In this document: one piece after another, positions 20,809 to 30,779 of the stretch
Numbering within the stretch: position 1 is the first letter of the stretch
Layout of the letters: each line of letters begins with the position of its first letter
NCBI GenBank assembly: GCA_938041445.1
Contig: CALISO010000029.1
Location: 81,032-145,031 of the forward strand
DNA from: an uncultured Saprospiraceae bacterium
GTDB lineage: Bacteria > Bacteroidota > Bacteroidia > Chitinophagales > Saprospiraceae
Direction of reading: 5' to 3'
DNA length: 64,000 nt
Position numbers and translations under genes: made by a program
Notes under the pieces: generated by a model
Seen by the model: only the letters and a program-made list of their open reading frames with translations
Told to the model about the DNA's origin: nothing
Database searches by the model: none

Positions 20809-21462
20809 ATGTATAAACATATTCTAGACTATTGTCAATCAACCAAAACTACTCTTGTAGCCGTCTCCAAGACAAAACCTATATCAGCGATCAAATCAAT
20901 CTATGATGAAGGGCAGCGTATATTTGGTGAAAACCGAGTAGAAGAGCTTGTAGAAAAGCGCAATGCAATGCCAGACGACATAGAATGGCACTTTATCGGA
21001 ACTCTACAGACTAAAAAAGTTAAGAAATTAATCCCTCATGCTGACCTCATTCACTCAGTCGATAGTAAGAAGCTCCTCGAAGAAATCAACAAGCGCAGTG
21101 AAGCAGCTGATGTAACTACACATATCTTACTCCAACCAAAGATTGCAAAAGAAGAGAGCAAGCACGGACTACACAAAGAAGAACTCAACAAGCTTGTTGA
21201 AGAAATTGCATCGGGCAAATATTCTTCAATCAAATTAAGAGGATTGATGGGTATGGCAACTTTTACAGACGATCAATCAATCATCAAATCAGAGTTCGAT
21301 ACATTGAAACAATACTTCGATCAATATCAACAATTAGATACTCTTACACAATTTGATAAGCTGTCTATGGGTATGTCAGGGGATTATAAACTCGCAATAG
21401 AATGTGGCTCTACAATGGTCAGAGTTGGCAGTTTAATCTTTGGAAATAGGAAGTACAACTAG
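20809..21462 (+). CDS. YggS/PLPBP family PLP-dependent protein
   Basis: LVAVSKTKPISAIKSIYDEGQRIFGENRVEEL, WHFIGTLQTKK, LMGMATF, LSMGMSGDYKLAIECGSTMVRVGSLIFG. Confidence 0.93.
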   Translation: MYKHILDYCQSTKTTLVAVSKTKPISAIKSIYDEGQRIFGENRVEELVEKRNAMPDDIEWHFIGTLQTKKVKKLIPHADLIHSVDSKKLLEEINKRSEAADVTTHILLQPKIAKEESKHGLHKEELNKLVEEIASGKYSSIKLRGLMGMATFTDDQSIIKSEFDTLKQYFDQYQQLDTLTQFDKLSMGMSGDYKLAIECGSTMVRVGSLIFGNRKYN

Positions 21463-22220
21463 ATAGAATCTAAGAGCTCCAGATAAGGCTCAAATTGATT
21501 CAACTTCCCTACTCTTCCGGATGTCAGATATTCGATTTGCAATGCTTCATTTGTTACGCTTGGCTGTATCAATGATCTCAGCCGATTCGCTGTACCAAGG
21601 TTACCATCGATGATCTTAACAGACGGCGGCAAATAGTAGGACATTGCCACCTTGTAATATATGAAATGTGTACATCCCAATACGAGATAGTCAAAATTGT
21701 TCCAATCAACATTCTTGAATGTCTTCTCTAGAATTGGGTAGATACGATCATAGTCAAATACAAAGTCTTCGGCCAGCAGGACTAAGGGTTGCAGCGACCG
21801 TAATTCTACTTTGGCATCTGCATCTAAGTTGGTTATAAGGTTATGCAACTTTGGTTCTTGAATAGTCCTATCAGTAGCACAGACCATTACTTGCTTTTTA
21901 CTGCTTTCTATTGCAGGCTTGACTGCAGGCTCCATCCCAATGATCGGGAAGTCATATTGTGCTCTGAGTTCATTGACGGCAACACTAGTTGCAGTATTAC
22001 AAGCAAGTACTAATGCCTTGAGGTTTCTACTCGCAAGTGATCTAACTGACCTATTGACACAGTCGAAAATTTCTGATTTAGTCTTTGTGCCGTATGGAAG
22101 ATGGTCAGTATCTGCATAGTAAACGTACTGTTCACTCGGCAATTGCTTAATGATCTCGTGAAGCACACTAAGACCTCCAATCCCACTATCAAAGACTGCT
22201 ATTTGTTGTCTTGATTTCAT
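21459..22220 (-). CDS. murI: Glutamate racemase
   Basis: IAVFDSGIGGLSVL, YYADTDHLPYGTK, LVLACNTATSVA, YLVLGCTHF. Confidence 0.95.
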   Translation of the reverse strand: MKSRQQIAVFDSGIGGLSVLHEIIKQLPSEQYVYYADTDHLPYGTKTKSEIFDCVNRSVRSLASRNLKALVLACNTATSVAVNELRAQYDFPIIGMEPAVKPAIESSKKQVMVCATDRTIQEPKLHNLITNLDADAKVELRSLQPLVLLAEDFVFDYDRIYPILEKTFKNVDWNNFDYLVLGCTHFIYYKVAMSYYLPPSVKIIDGNLGTANRLRSLIQPSVTNEALQIEYLTSGRVGKLNQFEPYLELLDSI

Positions 22221-22226
22221 CCTAGA

Positions 22227-24587
22227 TTAGAATGGATAGTTAATGGCGATATTAAAATTGCCTAACCCTTGGTCAGGGATATCTAAGAATCGAGAACCTA
22301 CATCATCCTCAGTAGAATTGAGCACTTTATACCCAAAATCAAATCTTAGAATGAAGTAATTGAAATCAGCACGAAGTCCGTATCCCGCACCAAAGGCTAT
22401 CTGTGTAAAGAAATCTGGACCAAACTGACTCCCGGGTCTATCCACATCATCTAATAGTGTCCACACATTTCCAGCGTCGACAAAGAGTGCCCCTTCAAAA
22501 ATGTAGAAGAGATCAAAACGATACTCAAGATTAAACTCCAATTTAATATCTCCAGTTTGGAAAAATGCAAAATTTGAATTTGGATTGGGATCACTGTACT
22601 TACCTGGGCCCAATTGTCTCGGTTGCCAAGCTCTCAGACTATTAGGTCCTCCCACAAAAAACTGCTTGATAAATGGAACAGATTGATCATTATAGTAAGG
22701 TGCAGCAAGTCCTACAAATGATCTAAATGCGATGACATTCTCATTACTAAGTTGTCGATACCACCTATAATCGAAAGAACCCTTAATGAAATTGGCAAAA
22801 TCAACATCATTGAAAGGATTGCTGTCAGATCCATTGACTATCCAAGGTGAAGATGGCCTTACCAAGACATTGGCTAATGCGATTTCAAGACCTGAAGTCT
22901 CAAAACCAGCGCTTATTCTAGTGGATACCCCAAATGAGTTCTTTGGTTTCGTCCAGACTACATTGACCTCATTGAACAATATTCCAGTCAAAAAGACATC
23001 ACTCAAACTATTTAAAATAAATTGATTGTTCTCAACTAACATCCTGAATCTAGGGTCAAGATCATATAGAAAAAGTCCTACCCCAAACTGCTTAAAGATT
23101 ACTTTTCTATTCTGAGTTTCGATATCAAACCCATATGATCCTGTGATAGATGTTACGTCAAAATTGTTAACCAAAATCTGGAGTCCTAAACCAAGAGATA
23201 ACGATGTAGTCGCATTTCTAACAACATTACGATACCCTTTTTCAGAGAGCAACCTTAGACCTCTAAGTACTTTGAAAGTACGGGTGACATCTACCAGTCT
23301 AGGAATCGTCAATGAATTCTGAAGACCTAAGGTGATTGCATTCGTCCTGAGTGGAACCCCTAATTGGAATTCCCAACCTGCATCAGCACTTAATTTGTAT
23401 GTCTCTGCACCACCTAAGAAATTACGTCCTAGCAAATTTCCATTGAGTGATAGACCTAGTTGATTTCGAGATACGGTATTGACTGTGCTATAGTAAATGT
23501 CGTTACCTACATCAGCAGTCCACTTATATGTATGTGGAGTCAAGAAAATATTGTAGTCTATGACGTTAGTCCCTTCTTCTGATACAACTTGATTAATCTT
23601 GACAAACTTATAAGTACTCAGTGTACCTAACGCTTTTAAAGTTTGATTGTACTCTTCCCTACTGTATAGGTTTCCACTTTTAAAGTAAATATTTCGTCTG
23701 ATGATTTCAGGTCGCACTAGAAATGATGGTGCATTCCTATAAAAACTAAGATCCTCTTTTATCAAGCTATCAAGTTCACTGCCGTAACTAAGATTAGACT
23801 GGTCAAAATCAGTGTAGACCTTAATCTTGCCTACAGTATACTTTTGATGCTTGCTACTGCCTTGTGGATTATCAATCTCAACAAATACCTCTACTTGTTT
23901 TCCAAATAGTGTACTGTCGCCTTTAATCTTGATATAATTATTATTAAAGTCTGCATAGCCATTATTTTGTAGAATTCGGATGATCCGTTGTCGCTCAATA
24001 TCAAAGTCTATCGCATCTAGAGGATCACCAGCTCTAATTTGGGTCTCAGCTTTAGTGGCTGCTAATAACCTGATGACCTCGTCATCATCACCTATATAGA
24101 TCATTGACTTTGTCCGATACGCCTTACCTAGGTCTATGAGATATTCTACGAAAGCATAGTCATTACGAACTTTGGTTTCGTATGAGACAGTGGCATCATA
24201 GTAACCCTTCTTGTTATTGAGAAATTGCTGAATATTTGAAGCTGTGAGTCTGGCATCATCATCATAGTAGATTGCTGGTTCTTCAGCAATATTTTTCTTT
24301 ATCCACTGCTTTACCTTTGAAGTATCACCTGGTGATTGATTGCGGTAGTAATAGTAACGACTTGGGACAAAAAAGTACTTAGAATTAGGCTGTTCTTCTA
24401 CCAGAGACTGGACTTCATACTCGAGTAATCTAACATCTCTAGACTTCTCTGACTGGATAAAAGTGAATGTATTCTTACGGAGAAATTTCTGGTCATCTTC
24501 AAGATACTTGGTCGTATTACAACCTATAGATAGACTGAGCCCTAGAAGGACAAGAATGTAAAAGCTATATCTTTGGATCAGGGTAAT
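22227..24587 (-). CDS. BamA/TamA-like outer membrane lipoprotein assembly factor; start proposed at ATT 24587 (ORF track starts at 24104)
   Basis: C-terminal barrel (FVGGPNSLRAWQPRQLGPG, FVDAGNVW, FGAGYGLRADFNYFILRFDFGYKV). Upstream in-frame codons are open to a stop at 24606-24608 and encode LIQRYSFYILVLLGLSLSIGCNTTKYLEDDQ, a lipoprotein signal. Confidence 0.8.
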   Translation of the reverse strand: MTLIQRYSFYILVLLGLSLSIGCNTTKYLEDDQKFLRKNTFTFIQSEKSRDVRLLEYEVQSLVEEQPNSKYFFVPSRYYYYRNQSPGDTSKVKQWIKKNIAEEPAIYYDDDARLTASNIQQFLNNKKGYYDATVSYETKVRNDYAFVEYLIDLGKAYRTKSMIYIGDDDEVIRLLAATKAETQIRAGDPLDAIDFDIERQRIIRILQNNGYADFNNNYIKIKGDSTLFGKQVEVFVEIDNPQGSSKHQKYTVGKIKVYTDFDQSNLSYGSELDSLIKEDLSFYRNAPSFLVRPEIIRRNIYFKSGNLYSREEYNQTLKALGTLSTYKFVKINQVVSEEGTNVIDYNIFLTPHTYKWTADVGNDIYYSTVNTVSRNQLGLSLNGNLLGRNFLGGAETYKLSADAGWEFQLGVPLRTNAITLGLQNSLTIPRLVDVTRTFKVLRGLRLLSEKGYRNVVRNATTSLSLGLGLQILVNNFDVTSITGSYGFDIETQNRKVIFKQFGVGLFLYDLDPRFRMLVENNQFILNSLSDVFLTGILFNEVNVVWTKPKNSFGVSTRISAGFETSGLEIALANVLVRPSSPWIVNGSDSNPFNDVDFANFIKGSFDYRWYRQLSNENVIAFRSFVGLAAPYYNDQSVPFIKQFFVGGPNSLRAWQPRQLGPGKYSDPNPNSNFAFFQTGDIKLEFNLEYRFDLFYIFEGALFVDAGNVWTLLDDVDRPGSQFGPDFFTQIAFGAGYGLRADFNYFILRFDFGYKVLNSTEDDVGSRFLDIPDQGLGNFNIAINYPF

Positions 24588-24617
24588 AAGACTTTCTAAT
24601 TTATATCAATAGAATCA

Positions 24618-25346
24618 ATGCTATCGAATAATTTCAAAAAATACATCAAATCACTTCATCAAAGGAAGTTTAGGCAAAAGTATAATAAAATTCAAGTAGA
24701 CGGTTCTAAATCTTGTATGGAAGTTGCCTCACAGATACCTAACGCTATCGATACCATCATTTGTACTCAATCTTGGTTAAATTCTCTTAACATTTCACTA
24801 CCAAATTGTGAACTCTTAATCACCTCACCGGACGAAGTCAAAGCCGTCTCCCAGCTAGATCATAATACCCAGGTATCTATGATCATCACGATGGACTATT
24901 CTATCACCAGTAATTATAGTGACCAATGGTCGATCTACCTCGATGATGTCCAAGATCCGGGTAATGTAGGTACGATTATCCGACTAGCTGATTGGTATGG
25001 AATCAGTACTGTATATAGTTCCCCTCACAGCGCCAAAGTAGATAACCCTAAGGTGATTCAGGCGTCTATGGGCGGATTTACAAGAGTGCAGTCTAGCATT
25101 TTATCTCAAGCTGAACTGTTAGCTAATCATAACAAGCCTATAATAATCGCGGATCTAAATGGCAATCCAATCAAAAACCTTGAACCAATGTCTGAAGGGA
25201 TACTTGTCATAGGTAATGAAGGCAAAGGTGTATCATCTATTTTCGATCAATCTAAATCTGTCATTGTGACTATACCTGGATATGGTCGAGCTGAATCCTT
25301 AAATGCCAGTGTGAGTTGTGGAATTATTCTTAGTCATTTGTTGTAA
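24618..25346 (+). CDS. TrmH/SpoU family RNA 2'-O-methyltransferase
   Basis: LDDVQDPGNVGTIIRLADWYGI, VIGNEGKGVS, IPGYGRAESLNASVSCGIILSHLL. Confidence 0.93.
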   Translation: MLSNNFKKYIKSLHQRKFRQKYNKIQVDGSKSCMEVASQIPNAIDTIICTQSWLNSLNISLPNCELLITSPDEVKAVSQLDHNTQVSMIITMDYSITSNYSDQWSIYLDDVQDPGNVGTIIRLADWYGISTVYSSPHSAKVDNPKVIQASMGGFTRVQSSILSQAELLANHNKPIIIADLNGNPIKNLEPMSEGILVIGNEGKGVSSIFDQSKSVIVTIPGYGRAESLNASVSCGIILSHLL

Positions 25347-25389
25347 GCAACTATAAAACTCAATACATCGTTATTCTACTGTATGTAAA

Positions 25390-25935
25390 TTGCTAATCTA
25401 TTTTATGAATCATTTATATCAATCGTTATTAGTACTTATTCTTTGCCTTGTATCCTTATCAGTATCATCACAAAACAAAGTTGAGTGGCTATCTTGGGAT
25501 GATGCAATCAGTCAGCACAAGCAGAATCCAAAAAAACTCTACATTGATATCTACACTGAATGGTGTGGATGGTGCAAAAAGATGGATAAGTCAACATTTA
25601 CAGATCCAGGCATCGTAGAACTGCTGAATACAGAATACTACCCAATCAAGTTTGATGCTGAACAATCTCAAACGATACAATTCAATGGGCACGAATTCAT
25701 CTACAGGCCCAATGGTAAGAGAGGCGTTCACGAGTTAGCTATCTCTCTGACTAATAGTCAATTGACCTATCCTTCATTTGTGATGTTAGATGAGACGTTT
25801 GCAAGGATTCTTATCTCTCCCGGATACAAAGATGCAGATGGAGTTATGAAGGAATTACTATTTGGAGTGGATGAGGCGTATAAGCATAGTTCGTTTGAAG
25901 ATTACAAGCCATTATCAAGAAATAAAGTAGATTGA
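25390..25935 (+). CDS. Secreted thioredoxin-fold protein
   Basis: Signal peptide; KLYIDIYTEWCGWCKKMDKSTF (WCGWC active site). The upstream ATG at 25405 (MNHLYQ) may be the true start. Confidence 0.85.
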   Translation: MLIYFMNHLYQSLLVLILCLVSLSVSSQNKVEWLSWDDAISQHKQNPKKLYIDIYTEWCGWCKKMDKSTFTDPGIVELLNTEYYPIKFDAEQSQTIQFNGHEFIYRPNGKRGVHELAISLTNSQLTYPSFVMLDETFARILISPGYKDADGVMKELLFGVDEAYKHSSFEDYKPLSRNKVD

Positions 25936-25938
25936 TAG

Positions 25939-26385
25939 TTAACCTCTGAGTTTATCAAGCAATTTGGTCAAAGTCTTCATTTCCTTCTCATTCAAGTTGA
26001 TCACATCTCGCAACTGATCTAGTACATTAGATAGTTCACTCAGAAGTTTTTTGCCCTGTTTGGTTATTGTGATATTGACCTTTCGCTTATCATCCTTACG
26101 TTGGATTTTTTCAATCAACTTCTTATTGACTAGACGATTTATTAATCTAGGTACATCAGACATAGACTCTATCATTCTATCACTTATCTGATGTGTGGAG
26201 AGAGGGGCTTTACTGCCGTTAACTATTCTTAGAATATTGTATTGCTGTGAAGTGAGGCCATATTTCTTAAATCCATTAGCGTAGTGCTTTGAGATAAAGT
26301 TTACGGTGAACCTTAAATTTACAATTACTTCATCACGTTTATCAGCAAAAGGTGTCTTTTGCTTAATCTCGCTAAGAATATCCAT
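25939..26385 (-). CDS. MarR family transcriptional regulator
   Basis: GLTSQQYNILRIVNGSKAPLSTHQISDRMIESMSDVPRLINRLVNKKLIEK winged helix. Confidence 0.9.
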   Translation of the reverse strand: MDILSEIKQKTPFADKRDEVIVNLRFTVNFISKHYANGFKKYGLTSQQYNILRIVNGSKAPLSTHQISDRMIESMSDVPRLINRLVNKKLIEKIQRKDDKRKVNITITKQGKKLLSELSNVLDQLRDVINLNEKEMKTLTKLLDKLRG

Positions 26386-26447
26386 ATAAGAGTACTAATC
26401 ACGTATGGCAGGATAGCCTCGTAAGGAGTAAATAGGAATTAGACAAG

Positions 26448-27269
26448 TTATGATTCTAACAATTCCTGCATTTTAGTTTGAATAGCCTTAGCTTTCAATC
26501 CTGCGGCTTTTGCAAAGTCATAATTGTTTGATGCAAATATAATTCCTCTTGATGAATTTATCAGCAGGCCAACTTTACTATTATTACCATATTTGTAGAC
26601 TGCTTCTAGATCACCCCCTTGAGCTCCTACACCTGGTACTAAAAGGAAGTGGTCAGGAATAATTGTTCTAATTTGTTCAAAGAATTCAGGCTTTGTTGCT
26701 CCGACAACGTACATCAGTTGATCAGTACTGCCCCATTGCTTTGAAGTATTGAGCACAGTCTCGAAGAGGGGAACATTCCCTTCATTACTTTGTATCATTT
26801 GAAAATCCTGAGACCCAGCATTTGACGTAAGTCCAAGAATAATAGTCCACTTATCTTGATAAGACAAAAAAGGTTCTACTGAATCTTTACCCATATATGG
26901 CGCTACAGTAATGGCATCGCAATCTAATGTATCAAAGAATGCTTTGGCATATTGAAGGCTTGTATTACCGATATCACCACGTTTTGCATCAGCGATAATC
27001 AAATGTGTAGATGGAATGTAATTAATTGTCTTCTGTAAGGATAGCCATCCTTTGACACCAAGACTTTCATAAAATGCAGTATTGATCTTGTAAGCAACAC
27101 AGTATTCCGAAGTATGATCTATAATCTCCTTATTAAACGTAAATACTGGATCTTCTTGACTAAGGACTGAGGCCGGCAATCTTGTAATATCTGAATCTAA
27201 ACCAACGCAAAGAAAACTACGTGTTTCTAAAATGCGTTGGTGCAACCAATCGCTATGCTTAATAATCAT
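26448..27269 (-). CDS. pyrF: Orotidine-5'-phosphate decarboxylase (type 2)
   Basis: FLCVGLDSDITRLP, FNKEIIDHT, YKINTAFYESLG, IIADAKRGDIGNTS, LVPGVGAQGGD. Confidence 0.94.
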   Translation of the reverse strand: MIIKHSDWLHQRILETRSFLCVGLDSDITRLPASVLSQEDPVFTFNKEIIDHTSEYCVAYKINTAFYESLGVKGWLSLQKTINYIPSTHLIIADAKRGDIGNTSLQYAKAFFDTLDCDAITVAPYMGKDSVEPFLSYQDKWTIILGLTSNAGSQDFQMIQSNEGNVPLFETVLNTSKQWGSTDQLMYVVGATKPEFFEQIRTIIPDHFLLVPGVGAQGGDLEAVYKYGNNSKVGLLINSSRGIIFASNNYDFAKAAGLKAKAIQTKMQELLES

Positions 27270-27526
27270 ACACCAACTCCGTTAACGGCGATTATTTCTT
27301 TGATTTGTGGGACTTTAGTTTTGATGGTCTGCTCTACTCCAGCTCGCATTGTCATTGCTGACATAGAACAAGTCTCACAGTTACCTAGCCACTTCACTTT
27401 GACTACGAAATCATCAGTGACTTCGACAATTTCGATATTGCCACCATCCACCGCCAAGTGTGGTCGAATTTCATTCAATGCAGCGTCAACTGCGTCTGTA
27501 AGTTTCTGTTTTTCAAGTGATGACAT
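27266..27526 (-). CDS. NifU C-terminal-like Fe-S scaffold protein
   Basis: RPHLAVDGGNIEIVEV and LGNCETCSMSAMTMRAGVEQTIK with CxxC; overlaps pyrF by 4 bp. Confidence 0.93.
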   Translation of the reverse strand: MSSLEKQKLTDAVDAALNEIRPHLAVDGGNIEIVEVTDDFVVKVKWLGNCETCSMSAMTMRAGVEQTIKTKVPQIKEIIAVNGVGV

Positions 27527-27528
27527 AT

Positions 27529-27536
27529 AGCAAATG
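27529..27536 (-). promoter_or_regulatory. Bacteroidota-type -7 box (TACATTTG) immediately upstream of the NifU-like gene
   Basis: Minus strand TACATTTGCTATATG matches TAnnTTTG a few bp from the start codon. Confidence 0.35.
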
Positions 27537-27590
27537 TACGATTTATATTTATTAGAGTCTTGAAATAAAGCTTGGGATGCTACAACAGTT

Positions 27591-28676
27591 CTATGTGACC
27601 GTAATCTTCACCATTTGTGTCTCAGGCAAGTCTTTTTGACGAATTGCCAATTGTCCAAGAAATCCATCAGTAGCATTCTCTAAATAACCCTTTGCAACAT
27701 TTCCATCTTGTATCATCGCTGGCTTGCCTTGATCTGCACCCGATCCGACACCCATTACTAGAGGAACTTGACCGAGTAACTGTGTCTCCCCTAACTGAGC
27801 AAGTCTCTCTCCGCCACCACTGCCAAATAATTCATAACGATTATCAGGTAGCTCTTCAGGTGTGAACCAACTCATGTTCTCGATGACACCAAGTATTGGC
27901 ACATTGACATTAGGCAGTCTGAACATATTCATTGCTTTATGTGCATCAGCAACAGATACTTGCTGTGGAGTAGTAACCATCACTGCTCCTGTAAGCGGTA
28001 GTGACTGTACCAGTGTCAATTGTATATCGCCAGTTCCTGGTGGCAAATCGATAATCATAAAATCCAACTCAGGCCACAACGTATCATAGATAAACTGCTT
28101 AATAATTCCTGCTAGTCTTGGACCTCTGAGAACAACCGCTTGTTCTTCTTCTATCAGATAGCCTAGAGATATCGTATGAATACCATATTGCTCAATTGGA
28201 ATCATCTTTGCCTTCTCAGCGACCTTTCTGATTTGAGGTTTGGAGTCTTTCAACCCTAGCATTGTAGGCATAGACGGACCATACAAATCTGCATCCATAA
28301 GTCCGACTTTATACCCTTTTTGGCTAAGAGCAATAGCTAAGTTGGAAGATATAGTAGACTTGCCAACTCCTCCCTTTCCAGATGCAACTGCTATCACATG
28401 TTTCACTTGTGGCAATGGCGATGTAGCAGCGTGCTGTTGCTTCTTAAAATTGATCAACACTTGAGCATCAGGATATTCTTCCTGAACTACTTTTTCTGCC
28501 TCTGCTGAGTATAGCATCTTGAGATTATCCTCAGAAGGATGTAACACTATTGTAAATGTGACTCGGTTATCTTTGACTTGGAAGTCAAACATCTTACCAT
28601 CCTCTACGATGTTCTTAGAAGTATTAGGATTGATGACTTTACGAAGTAAAGACAGTACTTTATTATTATCTAACAT
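27591..28676 (-). CDS. Mrp/NBP35 family P-loop ATPase (Fe-S carrier type)
   Basis: VASGKGGVGKSTISSNLAIALSQKGYKVGLMDADLYGPSMPTMLG, LDFMIIDLPPGTGD, N-terminal DUF59-like region. Confidence 0.94.
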   Translation of the reverse strand: MLDNNKVLSLLRKVINPNTSKNIVEDGKMFDFQVKDNRVTFTIVLHPSEDNLKMLYSAEAEKVVQEEYPDAQVLINFKKQQHAATSPLPQVKHVIAVASGKGGVGKSTISSNLAIALSQKGYKVGLMDADLYGPSMPTMLGLKDSKPQIRKVAEKAKMIPIEQYGIHTISLGYLIEEEQAVVLRGPRLAGIIKQFIYDTLWPELDFMIIDLPPGTGDIQLTLVQSLPLTGAVMVTTPQQVSVADAHKAMNMFRLPNVNVPILGVIENMSWFTPEELPDNRYELFGSGGGERLAQLGETQLLGQVPLVMGVGSGADQGKPAMIQDGNVAKGYLENATDGFLGQLAIRQKDLPETQMVKITVT

Positions 28677-28815
28677 TAGGTATTATTGAATCCATTAAAA
28701 ATGTCGCATTCTTGAGAGTTTCGTTATGATCAACTCAAAACCTAGACTATACACAATCTACGTAAGCGATAAGTTCTTGCACGAGCCAAAATATTTTAAA
28801 TCATTATAAAAATGA

Positions 28816-29619
28816 CTATCCCATATCACTTACCTCCATCATCGCATCTTCTACCTGGTGAACAAGTTGAGTGTAGAGAGGGTCACGCTTAGTCTCCTTA
28901 GTTCTCACAAGAGGAAGGTTGACAGGTATATGCTTGACAAATTGGGAAGGTGCTGACTTCATAATGTAGATGTCATCAGCCAGAAATACTGCTTCAGGAA
29001 TATCGTGGGTCACAAAGATTACTGTACTTTGAAACTTGTTCCAAACATTTGAGAGAAGCATCTGCATATTGAGTCTAGTACGTATATCTAATGCTCCAAA
29101 TGGCTCATCCATTAAAATGATGGAAGGATTAGCAATGATACTTCTTGCAATGGCTACCCGTTGCAGTTGACCTCCTGACAATGTTGGATACTGGGCATAC
29201 TTCCATTCGTGTCCTTTTAATCCTACTAGTTCTATCAATTCCCTTGCTTGCTCTTCGCGTTCTTGCTTAGGTACTCCTTTGAATTTCAGTGCAAGTGAAA
29301 CATTCTCAAGTACTGTCATCCAGGGTAATGATGAATACTGTTGGAATACCATACTAGCACGATTGGTCTTGTCTGGGGGATTACCATTCAGCAAGACCTT
29401 GCCTTCTGTAGGTTGTTGTAAACCAGCAATATATCTGAGTAACGTGGACTTACCACAACCAGACATTCCCAAAATTACTATAAACTGCCCTTGATCAGGT
29501 TTGTCCTCAATCAGAAACTCTAAATCTTTGATTATGAATGACTCACCTCCATCATAGCTTTGGCCAATGCCCGTTAGCTCGACTATATTATTTAATGTTG
29601 TTTCTGGGAATATACTCAT
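28816..29619 (-). CDS. ABC transporter ATP-binding protein (NitT/TauT type)
   Basis: Walker A GMSGCGKSTLL, signature LSGGQLQRVAIARSI, Walker B IILMDEPFGALD. Confidence 0.93.
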   Translation of the reverse strand: MSIFPETTLNNIVELTGIGQSYDGGESFIIKDLEFLIEDKPDQGQFIVILGMSGCGKSTLLRYIAGLQQPTEGKVLLNGNPPDKTNRASMVFQQYSSLPWMTVLENVSLALKFKGVPKQEREEQARELIELVGLKGHEWKYAQYPTLSGGQLQRVAIARSIIANPSIILMDEPFGALDIRTRLNMQMLLSNVWNKFQSTVIFVTHDIPEAVFLADDIYIMKSAPSQFVKHIPVNLPLVRTKETKRDPLYTQLVHQVEDAMMEVSDMG

Positions 29620-30773
29620 GTTGTTGCTACAGATTTAGCCCTTCCATTGATCATTGGTTCTACGAGTTCTTTGACTTTGTATGCGATGATACCAACAAAA
29701 ATGACATGAATCACCCATAATGTATCACCAAACAAATAGCTGAGTAACTTAAGGTCAAGAAAGTTGAATATCTCATCAAGTGCCAAGATGAGATATGCTC
29801 CAAGACATACCCATATCAGTGCTTTTATAGCAAAGTCGATCAACAACTCTACCATTGACTCCTTTTTTAGTTCTGATGAGTATTGTTCTGTAACTTGATA
29901 CTTATGTGGAAAGAATTTCTTATCTAAATACATAAATAAGCGATCCTGAAGTATTCCAATCAAAATAAAAATGATCAGTATTGCAAACACCTTGTCTGGT
30001 CTTCCAAATCGCTTACTCGTCCAAATGATTGTTCCTAATCCTCCTTGATTTGCCATTCCTTCTGCAACAATAATATATGTCCAACTGATTGCAGTCAATA
30101 CCCTGACATCATCCATCAACTTAGATAAGACTGATGGGATATAGACAGATCTGATTGTTTGCCATTTAGTCGCTCCAAGCGTATAGACAGTCTTAACATA
30201 TACATCATCAACGTCCTTGATTCTCTGAATAATGACAGGAACCAAGTAGATCATAATACCAAATGCTAAGAAGTTGATTTTCATATTTGCACCAAGACCC
30301 CATACCAATAGGAATAGACTCGTCACAGCTGTCAATGGTACGAACCGATAGGCATCAATCTGAGATTGAAATAAAGCATTGAATAAAGGAATCAATCCGA
30401 TTAAAAATGCAATTGGCAATGACCAAAGAATAGCCTTGAGGTACCCACCTAGATTAAAACCCATTGATAAACAGAAGTTCTTAATCAAGTCATTATCACG
30501 AAACATATCTGAAAATGCGCAACCGAACACTGAATTCACTTTTTGATCTCGTTGCTCCACCACTGTCTTACCATCAGTACCTTGATATGATACATCGATG
30601 GTATGCGTATAGCATTCACCAAAAGGTCGGGGCAATAGATTTCTAGGAGCAATAGGATCATCTCCCGCTGTCACGGCAACCCATATCAGCATTATCAACC
30701 CAAAACCTATGATACCAAAGATGGTTCTTTGACTTTTAGATACCGGGCCCCTCAATTCAAACATCCAAGACAT
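29616..30773 (-). CDS. ABC transporter permease (NitT/TauT type) with extra C-terminal TM region
   Basis: BPD-like core TLGATKWQTIRSVYIPSVLSKLMDDVRVLTAISWTYIIVAEG; 4-bp overlap with the ATPase gene. Confidence 0.9.
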   Translation of the reverse strand: MSWMFELRGPVSKSQRTIFGIIGFGLIMLIWVAVTAGDDPIAPRNLLPRPFGECYTHTIDVSYQGTDGKTVVEQRDQKVNSVFGCAFSDMFRDNDLIKNFCLSMGFNLGGYLKAILWSLPIAFLIGLIPLFNALFQSQIDAYRFVPLTAVTSLFLLVWGLGANMKINFLAFGIMIYLVPVIIQRIKDVDDVYVKTVYTLGATKWQTIRSVYIPSVLSKLMDDVRVLTAISWTYIIVAEGMANQGGLGTIIWTSKRFGRPDKVFAILIIFILIGILQDRLFMYLDKKFFPHKYQVTEQYSSELKKESMVELLIDFAIKALIWVCLGAYLILALDEIFNFLDLKLLSYLFGDTLWVIHVIFVGIIAYKVKELVEPMINGRAKSVATT

Positions 30774-30779
30774 AGGCGA

